A DNA stretch of 64,000 nucleotides from Anaerolineales bacterium. Its GTDB lineage: Bacteria > Chloroflexota > Anaerolineae > 4572-78 > J111. The stretch spans positions 62,001 to 126,000 of the forward strand of contig JABTUW010000008.1 in NCBI GenBank assembly GCA_015075185.1. The letters are read 5' to 3'. Shown in pieces: positions 26,797 through 33,957 of this stretch. Numbering within the stretch: position 1 is the first letter of the stretch; each line of letters begins with the position of its first letter. Under the pieces are notes generated by a model. That model was not told the DNA's origin, searched no databases, and saw only the letters and a list, made by a program, of their open reading frames with translations. The translations under genes were made by a program, and so were the position numbers.

Positions 26797-27675
26797 CTAC
26801 TCTGCTAGCGTAACTTCGAGGCTCATCTGCTCCAGGGCGTCAACCGGTATATCCTCGAAGGAAGCTACACCCCAGGCATCCGTTGCCGCGTACCGCTTTG
26901 CCTCACCCAGGTGTAAGGTGACGATGCTTTCTGCCAGATTGGGCCAGCTTTTTCCGGCTGGCTCGACCACCACTTCGATCAAACAGCGAGTGGGCTGCTG
27001 CCTATCTCGATAAATCGTGAGCTTCAGGGGCAACTCAAGATCGGGGACAAGGGCCGAATCGAGACGAGCCAGCACCTTTTTATAATGCTCTAGACCCTCA
27101 TCATCCATGTCCGCGAGGAATAAGGCCGGGTCGAGACGAGCTAGTACCTCACTATAACGCTCCTCATCCGCTGCCGTGCGGGTTGTGGCCAGCAATTCGG
27201 GCGGTTGCAGGAGGGTCAATAGTTCGGCGGAAAATTGTAATCTTAACGTGTTGCCCGTCCGCTGCAACGCCGTTTTAAGGCGGGCAACCAGGCTATCCTT
27301 TAGGCCTAAATCAATAAGCATCTCCCAATTTAGCTGCGACGCTGTTTTAAGGCGGGCAACCAGGCTATTCGCCTGAAGAAATGTTAAGTCTGGTTGGGGA
27401 ATTGCCTTGGGTTGGGGTAACTGCTCAGCAGTATCAGCTAATACTAACTCATACAGCCGGGCATAGGCCCCGGCACAGTCTGGGCAGGCGTCGAGGTGAA
27501 TCGCTATCTCCGGGAAACTGTCCAGGTAATCTTCCCCGGCAAGCTGCGACGCAACATAGTCATCTAACTGATCCAGACAATTTTGGCAGGATTCATTGTC
27601 AGGGTGCATTTGTAAGATTTGCCGCAGTTGCTCGTGGCGCGAAGGATCATGTTCGGAATGAGAGGTTCCTGTCAT
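26797..27675 (-). CDS. Zinc-finger anti-sigma-like protein, no membrane anchor
   Basis: 292 residues. The N-terminal part holds SCQNCLDQLDDYV and HLDACPDCAGAYARL, the C-x2-C and H-x3-C-x2-C spacing of zf-HC2-type anti-sigma factors. No membrane helix follows, unlike RseA/RsiW types. The middle carries duplicated short units (LVARLKTA twice, VLARLDPAL/VLARLDSAL), one encoded by an exact 25-nt direct repeat (27272-27296 and 27344-27368). The C-terminal roughly 90 residues look like a small beta-sandwich. It lies 79 nt downstream of the ECF sigma gene on the same strand, and 33 nt from the end of the convergent CHAT gene. Confidence 0.75.
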   Translation of the reverse strand: MTGTSHSEHDPSRHEQLRQILQMHPDNESCQNCLDQLDDYVASQLAGEDYLDSFPEIAIHLDACPDCAGAYARLYELVLADTAEQLPQPKAIPQPDLTFLQANSLVARLKTASQLNWEMLIDLGLKDSLVARLKTALQRTGNTLRLQFSAELLTLLQPPELLATTRTAADEERYSEVLARLDPALFLADMDDEGLEHYKKVLARLDSALVPDLELPLKLTIYRDRQQPTRCLIEVVVEPAGKSWPNLAESIVTLHLGEAKRYAATDAWGVASFEDIPVDALEQMSLEVTLAE

Positions 27676-27754
27676 AAGCGAGTTACCCTTTCTCCCCCTT
27701 TTTCAATATGGCAGTGCCAATACACAGACGCTGCTGAGGTTTGTAACCTTTCCT

Positions 27755-28390
27755 TCACTTTTCCATGTTGAGGTTGTAAAACAACTGTAGAGGTTTCCAA
27801 TCCCGCAGCTTGCTGATGTTTTTCGATCGTGTGACTTGGATGTGGCTGGATAATACAGTCTGGTTCACCAAATCGCTTTCAATCCGAGCCAACTCCTCGT
27901 CCCTTTTACCATCGAGGTAGCGCCCTAACACCAGCCGCTGCGAGCGGGTGCTCATTGGTGCTTGGCTGAGCAATGAGCGCAGTTCATCAAGTCCAACCCC
28001 ATTCAGAACCTCAGTATCGACCCCTGATTGTTTGACACTTGATTGAGGGACAATTCTCTCATCATCCGAGCCGGTTTCGAGAGGTATCAGCCGCTTCTGG
28101 CGGCGCAGGGCATCAATGGCCACATTACTCGTAATTCGCCGGGCCCATGCTCGAAACGTGTTTGGCTCGTTACAGTCGGTCAACCGCTCGTGGATGCGCA
28201 GCAGCGCGGTCTGGGCACAATCTTGGGCCAGCGCCTCCGCGTCAGGCTGGTCGTAGACAACTTTCAGTGCGACCCGATACAAATATTCCCATAGGATTTC
28301 ATAAGCAGCATAGCGCACCTGCTCGTCAGGACTGTAGCAGGCCCGGTATAGTTGCACGCTATCCAGAGAGACCTGTGGTTCACCTGTCAT
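27755..28390 (-). CDS. ECF-type RNA polymerase sigma factor
   Basis: 211 residues from ATG 28390 (a TTG one codon earlier is also possible). Region 2 is visible in AQDCAQTALLRIHERL and TFRAWARRITSNVAIDALRR. Region 4 is visible in SQRLVLGRYLDGKRDEELAR and IQVTRSKNISKLRDW, a helix-turn-helix for the -35 element. The linker is longer than in minimal ECF factors. The region 4 motif is divergent, so promoter preference cannot be guessed. It is paired with the downstream zinc-finger gene and, across a convergent junction, with the TPR-CHAT protease. Confidence 0.88.
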   Translation of the reverse strand: MTGEPQVSLDSVQLYRACYSPDEQVRYAAYEILWEYLYRVALKVVYDQPDAEALAQDCAQTALLRIHERLTDCNEPNTFRAWARRITSNVAIDALRRQKRLIPLETGSDDERIVPQSSVKQSGVDTEVLNGVGLDELRSLLSQAPMSTRSQRLVLGRYLDGKRDEELARIESDLVNQTVLSSHIQVTRSKNISKLRDWKPLQLFYNLNMEK

Positions 28391-28542
28391 CAAGTTTCAT
28401 CTCGCTTCTGTGTCATTGTAATTTCGGCAAATAATTTAGGCAAATTGACTTTTGCCACCATTTCTCGATTTATCTACTATATTAACCTCTATCCCTCTGT
28501 TTTAACCTAAAACTTCCACTTTCCGCTGCGATAAATTACAAT

Positions 28543-29316
28543 ATGTTTATGGCTCCTTTTAACACTCACTTTCTGGTTGCTGAAAAAATCTGGCCGGATC
28601 TGCCCGGCCCCTGGCAGCCCTACTATGGCCAATTCTGTTTTGGCTGCATCGTGCCCGATGTGGACAAACTCTCGCCCACCCTGGCCCAGCGGGACACCCA
28701 CTTTTTTGATCGCTTTGGCGATTACGAGTTGATGGCTTCCCATCGCAGCGCCGCGTTTTTGGAACACCAGGCAGAGTTTTTGGGCCGGCCTTTCGCCCAG
28801 CTTTCGCCGGAAGCGCAGGCGTTTGCCCTCGGTTTTTTGTGTCACCTGTGCGTGGACGAGGTCTCGAAGCACCTGTGGCGGCGGGAGACCTGGCTGCAAT
28901 TCAGGCATATTGGGCCGGGGCCGGCTTTTGCCGCGCTGGACGAGTTGGCCCGGCGCCGAATCCGCAATTATCCGGCTATTGTCGCAGCGTTTGGCTCGCT
29001 CCATATTGTCGAGGTAATCCCGGCCATTCCCCGCTCCGAACTGGAGGCTTTTTGGCAAGGGGCTTATTGTTTTGTGAGCGCCCCTGACCTTGAGGGTGAA
29101 TACCTGGCCCTGGTGGATATGTTCGACCAGCCCACACCGGAGGAGCGCCGGCAGAAGCTGGAGTCTTTTCGCGCCGGTATTGCCGAAGCCCGCCGCCTGG
29201 TTGATCATCTTCAATTGGACACGCTGGTCAGCGCCAGCCTGGCCCGCAGTCACAGCCGCTTGACCGATTTGATTGCGGGGCACAGACCGGAGCCGGGGTA
29301 TCCCGATTTGGAATGA
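28543..29316 (+). CDS. Zinc-dependent phospholipase C-like protein
   Basis: 257 residues. Helical, with scattered His/Asp residues in the order of the Zn-dependent phospholipase C/S1-P1 fold: NTHFLVAEKIW, GCIVPDVDK, RDTHFFDRF and FLCHLCVDEVSKHLW. No signal peptide. The biochemical activity is unproven; relatives are usually annotated by fold only. ATG 28543 and ATG 28549 are both possible, and the truncated copy at 16407 begins at the second. The gene borders the block that starts at that truncated copy. Confidence 0.75.
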   Translation: MFMAPFNTHFLVAEKIWPDLPGPWQPYYGQFCFGCIVPDVDKLSPTLAQRDTHFFDRFGDYELMASHRSAAFLEHQAEFLGRPFAQLSPEAQAFALGFLCHLCVDEVSKHLWRRETWLQFRHIGPGPAFAALDELARRRIRNYPAIVAAFGSLHIVEVIPAIPRSELEAFWQGAYCFVSAPDLEGEYLALVDMFDQPTPEERRQKLESFRAGIAEARRLVDHLQLDTLVSASLARSHSRLTDLIAGHRPEPGYPDLE

Positions 29317-29319
29317 CTT

Positions 29320-32300
29320 TTATTTTCGATGAATAATGGGTAAATAAATCGGCAGGACCTTGAAGATGGCTTGATTGGTCAGAGTGAGTGGATCGTTTAG
29401 ACCATCGTCAACGGTGGCGCTGTTTTTGATGCCGTTGCTGGTTTGATAGCTAATCACGGCGCGATAGGTCAATGTAGCGCTTTGATTTTTGGGCAGGCTG
29501 GTAGTCCAGGTGAAGCTTTTGCCACTGCTGATAATCGCGCCCTGGCTGGGCGGGTCAATCGCCAGGAGTTCCAACGCGGGCGGGATTATGTTGGTAGCAG
29601 TTACCACCGGGGCATCTACCAGCCCGTCATTTTTTAAGATCAGAGTGTAGTTTAAAATATTCCCTACTTCGACTCGCTGGGCTGGGCTGACCGAGAAGGT
29701 AGAACCGCCCAGATCCGGGAAATTGACCCGAACCGCGGCGACCCGGTCAAACAGGATATGATGATCAGGATAGGCCAGCCAACTAACCTGGCGTACATTC
29801 GTTCCCAAAGGCAGAGAACTGGCCAGGCTGGCGGTATAGGTCAACACTTTAGGTTGATTTCTGGGCAGCGGCCCGCTCCAGACCAGATTCCCCCCGCTTG
29901 AAGTCATTTCCGGCGAAGCCGGCCCCGGTGTCAGTTCAGCCGGAAAAGTAGCCGTGAAGACGGCTGAGGGCAAATCGGCCCAGCCATCGTTGATTAAGAC
30001 GGCCCTATAAGTAATGTCCGTTCCATCCAGTGAGGACGAAACGCTCGGCGTTACCGTCGAACTGCCCAGCCAATTGAGCCAGCCCAGGGAACGTTGCAGG
30101 AGCCTGGCCTGGTCGGCAGGGTCGAGCACTTCGAGGCCAAAAGCCATAAAGTTAGTATGCCAGGCCAGACCGCCTGGCCCGATGCCTCGGTGAGTCAAGC
30201 TGTTAGCTTGACCTGCCTGGCCGGTGGTGGCGATCTGGGCTGCTGTGGTCGGGGTGAGGGCATCGGTAAAATTATCGTAACCTGGGGGAAAGGTCAACGA
30301 GTATGGCCCAAGCTGCGTGCCGATAAGGTTGTCTCGCCGGCCTACGACGAGAGTGCTGCTGTAATCCTCGGTGTGAGCCAGTACCCCCAAGTAGGTTTGG
30401 GCAAAGGAACTAGGTTGATGGTCTGGCAACCCATAAATATAATCTTGACCACTCAAAAGCAGCCGGCCGCCGCTGTTGAGATAAGCCGCCAGGCGGTCTT
30501 CTTCGGTCGTGGTTAAAGGCTGAAACCAGTCATAGGCAGTGTACCAAACGGTCAGCGGATACATTTGTAGCGTGGCCAGGGAGGGACTGGGCGGGGCTGC
30601 ACCGCTCCAGGATTTAGGCACCAGCCAGTAATCGTAAGGGATGCCGTTGGCTTCCAGGGCCGCTTTGTAGGCGGCGGCAAAGCTGTACCAGCGGTCATCA
30701 TCCACTAACAACACCGGGGCTGGACTTTTACTGATGCGCGTTACTGTGGCGCTGATAGATGGATTGCCGGCCGCTTGAACGGTCAGGGTGCGGGTATCTG
30801 AGACATGCCAGCTATTGCCGACGTTAATTCGCACGCCCATGGTAATGGTCTGAGATTGGCAAGGGGTTAAAGAGAGAGTCGGGGGCGGGGCAGGATTAAC
30901 CGGCCAGTTGTAAGGTGTCCCGCTGCTGGTAGACAGGTTAAAGGTGGCCGGGTTGGCCCCGAGGTTGCGCACCCGAACTGTGTGAGAAACTACCGTGCCG
31001 AAGTTGCCAATCAAGGTTTGCGCGGTCGGAGTAAGTTCGACCGAGGTTGGGGCGGGCGCTTGCACCAACCAGTTAATGGTCCGCTGCATGGCCTGGCTGC
31101 GGTCGGCCCGGCTGTTAATGGCCTCAAAGCCAAAAGGCAGAAAAACAGCCCGGTAGGGCACGCACAGACCGACGTACACCCCGGCCAGCCCGGCCTCACT
31201 CCCGTAGTTCGCCAAATCTTGAACAAAGTCCCGATTCAGGTTTTCGATCACATCAGGGTGGAATTGGTTATTAGCACCGTCACCGCCGGCCAGGGTCAGG
31301 GTCAAACCGGCAAATGGGCTGCCAGCTACCCCGGTGGTCGAGAAAACTTCGCTCGCTTCCTGCAAAAATTGAGCTTTGAGATAACTTCTGAAGTAAGGTG
31401 AGTCCCCAAAGACCGAACCGCCTCCATCGAAAAAGGCTACATCTTGACCACTGAGTAATAGCTTGCCGCCCTGCTGAAGAAAGCCGCGCAGGGGGAGATC
31501 GGCGCCAACATAGCCGGGCGAATCAAGCGGCGCCGACCAGATGACAATGTTGTAGGCGGTTAGGGTGCTGGTTACAGGGACATCGTTAGGGGTGGCAAAA
31601 GGGTTGGTAATTGTCCAGGTATCATAGGCGTAGCGCAGATCAGTTAAAGCTTGCTGGTAGTAACTAATTTTACTTTCCTGGTACCAACGGCCGCTATCCA
31701 CCAGCAGGATCTTGGGTGCGGGAGGCAGCCAGAAATCCTGGGTAGTAACGCCACCATCGTTGATACTCAAGCTGACTGCCTGGGTAATACGATGAGCAGC
31801 GGCGACGACGGTGGCGGTGTAAATACCTGTACCCTCCGGCAAGGTTAAGCTGTAACTGCCGTTGGCGCTGGAAGCGGCCCGGACAGGCGTTCCCTCGATG
31901 GTGATGGAAGCAACCAGCGGCGTTCCTGTGCCAACTTCGCGTACAACGCCGGCCAAGGTGCCGGTGGGTTGGCGAGTCAGGTTAAAATTCTGAATGGCCG
32001 GCGTTTGGTTGGTTACGTTGAGGCCGGAAGCCGTTACGGGAAAATAGCCAAAAGCGGAAGCGGTGACATCATAAATGCCAGAAGCTACGCCTTGCCGATA
32101 TGTGCCGTTGGGCTGCGAGGTCGTGTAAATAGCCGGACCGCCGCGGAGGGTGATCTGGATGGTTGCGCCGCCGAGGGGCGAGCCGGCATGGGTCACGGCG
32201 CCCTGGAGAGTGCCGAATGAGCCGACAGCCATGACCGCATTGTAGGCGTCAACCCGGCCCCAGCCATACTCATTGTTAGGAATAGGGTTGCCCAGCGGTA

Positions 32301-33855
32301 TGGCCGTTGAAAGCAGGGTTGAAGAGATGCTGTTGAGATTGTTGGCCAGCGACGGCGCAGTTTGCAGCATCAAGGCGACGACCCCGGCGATGTGCGGCGC
32401 GGCCATCGAAGTTCCGCTCAACAGACCATAGGCGCCGCCGGGTAAAGTCGAGCGCACGTCTTTGCCCGGAGCAGAAATTTCTGGCTTTACTTTGCCCCAG
32501 GGTGAAGGGCCGCGACCGGAAAAGAGGGCGATTTCGTCGTTGATATCCGTGGCCCCAACAGCCAGAGCCATGTTCAGGCTGCCGGGTGAAGTAACGGTTT
32601 CTTCATCAGGGCCGTTATTGCCGGCCGAAAACACCGGGTAAATGCCGGCGCTCAACAAAGCCTGAATATCGGCTTGAAACTCGGTGCTGCTGCCAAGATC
32701 ACTACCCCAGGAGTTGTTGACCACGTCGGGGGCCAGGGCCGGGTTACCGTTTGGAGCTAAAACCCATTGGAAGGCGCTATGCAACCAACTGTTTTGGGCT
32801 CCGCCGCTGCTTTCAAAGGCTCTGACGGCAATCCATTTCGCCCCCGGTGCGACGCCCAGCCCATTCGCGCCGACCATCGTCCCCATCGTGTGGCTGCCAT
32901 GCCCGTTGCCGTCCACCGGATAGGTAGCCCCCTCGCCCGTAGCATCGTACCAGTTGCCCAAATGTTGGGGTAATTTGCCGGGACCGGTATAACCTCGATA
33001 TTTGCTTTGCAGCGCCGGATGCTGCCAGTCAACCCCGGAGTCAATATTAGCGACCACAATCCCTGCCCCTGTAATCCCCAGCGCCTGATGGACGACATCA
33101 GCCCGAATTTTGGCGACCCCCCACTCTGAGGAGGATTGGAAGGTTGGGAGATTGGGAGATTGGAAGGTTGCCCACCCATAGGGGGCCTTTGGCTCTAGGG
33201 GGCCTTTGGCTCGAAGGTTAAGGATGTTTTTCCATTCCTCCATTCTTCCATTCTTCCATTCTTCCAGCTTTATCTCTTTATCCAGCCGGACGATCTGGAC
33301 ATCGGGGCGGGCAGCCAGGGCAAGGATTGTTTCAAGCGACCCTTTGGCTGCCACGGCATTAATAATCCACAGGGGCCGAATATCGGTGGTGGGAGTCGCC
33401 TGTCCCTGACCGCTTAGGTTTCCGGCCGCCGGGGGGCTGCTTAAAGTTTGGAGCACCCCTGCCTGGCTGTCACGAGCAGTCTGCTGCAGGGCATTAACGA
33501 TGGCCGCCCGCGTAACCAGTGGGTTGGCCGCCTGCTGCGAGTTGAGGCCAGAGGTAGCTGCGCTGATGGCCGCAGAGAGCTCGGTTGTGGCTTTGAGATA
33601 AACGATAAAGGGGGCCGGCCCAGGGTTAGATTGGAGCAGCCTTTTTAAGAGCTGTGGTTCAATTTTGCCCAGTAAGGTTCGATCTATGGCTAACTGGGGA
33701 GATGCTGTATCGCTGGCGGGGGGCGTCGGCAGAGGGTTTGAGCTTTTGGGAGGGGCTGGTTCTGGCTCTTGAGCGGAGAGAGGGTCTGCCATAAAGAAGG
33801 TCAGGCTGAAAAAGAGGCAAATCGAGAAGAGAAGGAGGGGTATCAGTTTGCGCAT
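29320..33855 (-). CDS. Large exported subtilisin-like serine protease
   Basis: 1,511 residues from ATG 33855, which starts a clear signal peptide (MRKLIPLLLFSICLFF...) and follows AGGAAC. The S8 triad is intact: Asp272 (NIDSGVDWQHP), His319 (GNGHGSHTMGT), Ser483 (SGTSMAAPHIAG). Downstream are two carboxypeptidase-regulatory-like domains, two related roughly 200-residue modules opening with LLVD(S/D)xRWY, and DUF11/CARDB-like repeats. The tail ends IYLPIIHRK. Between propeptide and catalytic domain lies an in-frame low-complexity insert (EEWKNGRMEEWKN). It is expected to act outside the cell. It ends only 4 nt from the convergent phospholipase-like gene. Confidence 0.9.
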   Translation of the reverse strand: MRKLIPLLLFSICLFFSLTFFMADPLSAQEPEPAPPKSSNPLPTPPASDTASPQLAIDRTLLGKIEPQLLKRLLQSNPGPAPFIVYLKATTELSAAISAATSGLNSQQAANPLVTRAAIVNALQQTARDSQAGVLQTLSSPPAAGNLSGQGQATPTTDIRPLWIINAVAAKGSLETILALAARPDVQIVRLDKEIKLEEWKNGRMEEWKNILNLRAKGPLEPKAPYGWATFQSPNLPTFQSSSEWGVAKIRADVVHQALGITGAGIVVANIDSGVDWQHPALQSKYRGYTGPGKLPQHLGNWYDATGEGATYPVDGNGHGSHTMGTMVGANGLGVAPGAKWIAVRAFESSGGAQNSWLHSAFQWVLAPNGNPALAPDVVNNSWGSDLGSSTEFQADIQALLSAGIYPVFSAGNNGPDEETVTSPGSLNMALAVGATDINDEIALFSGRGPSPWGKVKPEISAPGKDVRSTLPGGAYGLLSGTSMAAPHIAGVVALMLQTAPSLANNLNSISSTLLSTAIPLGNPIPNNEYGWGRVDAYNAVMAVGSFGTLQGAVTHAGSPLGGATIQITLRGGPAIYTTSQPNGTYRQGVASGIYDVTASAFGYFPVTASGLNVTNQTPAIQNFNLTRQPTGTLAGVVREVGTGTPLVASITIEGTPVRAASSANGSYSLTLPEGTGIYTATVVAAAHRITQAVSLSINDGGVTTQDFWLPPAPKILLVDSGRWYQESKISYYQQALTDLRYAYDTWTITNPFATPNDVPVTSTLTAYNIVIWSAPLDSPGYVGADLPLRGFLQQGGKLLLSGQDVAFFDGGGSVFGDSPYFRSYLKAQFLQEASEVFSTTGVAGSPFAGLTLTLAGGDGANNQFHPDVIENLNRDFVQDLANYGSEAGLAGVYVGLCVPYRAVFLPFGFEAINSRADRSQAMQRTINWLVQAPAPTSVELTPTAQTLIGNFGTVVSHTVRVRNLGANPATFNLSTSSGTPYNWPVNPAPPPTLSLTPCQSQTITMGVRINVGNSWHVSDTRTLTVQAAGNPSISATVTRISKSPAPVLLVDDDRWYSFAAAYKAALEANGIPYDYWLVPKSWSGAAPPSPSLATLQMYPLTVWYTAYDWFQPLTTTEEDRLAAYLNSGGRLLLSGQDYIYGLPDHQPSSFAQTYLGVLAHTEDYSSTLVVGRRDNLIGTQLGPYSLTFPPGYDNFTDALTPTTAAQIATTGQAGQANSLTHRGIGPGGLAWHTNFMAFGLEVLDPADQARLLQRSLGWLNWLGSSTVTPSVSSSLDGTDITYRAVLINDGWADLPSAVFTATFPAELTPGPASPEMTSSGGNLVWSGPLPRNQPKVLTYTASLASSLPLGTNVRQVSWLAYPDHHILFDRVAAVRVNFPDLGGSTFSVSPAQRVEVGNILNYTLILKNDGLVDAPVVTATNIIPPALELLAIDPPSQGAIISSGKSFTWTTSLPKNQSATLTYRAVISYQTSNGIKNSATVDDGLNDPLTLTNQAIFKVLPIYLPIIHRK
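33133..33270. repeat. Short tandem repeats inside the subtilase gene
   Basis: Three blocks in a row, given for the plus strand: GGAAGGTTGGGAGATTGGGA-type units (33136-33170), two copies of GGGGGCCTTTGGCTC separated by 2 nt (33181-33212), and repeats of CCATTCTTCC/CCATTCCTCC (33233-33265). They keep the subtilase frame open and are translated on the minus strand as WKN/EEW-like low-complexity protein. Confidence 0.8.
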
Positions 33856-33957
33856 AGAGTTGTTCCTATCAAAAAAACCAAGGATGCAGGGCGTCACCAG
33901 ATGATTGAGTGGTAACAGTAGTTTAACACGCCTCAGTTGAAATCAAAACCATGCGGC

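Noticed and set aside
24136-28390. A full Craspase (type III-E CRISPR) locus
   Set aside because: No gRAMP/Cas7-11 gene, no repeat-spacer array and no Cas genes are present anywhere in the window; only the TPR-CHAT and sigma logic is similar.
28507-29283. Long minus-strand ORF opposite the phospholipase-like gene
   Set aside because: Shadow frame; its protein is low in hydrophobic pattern and no family motif is seen, while the plus-strand gene has clear motifs.
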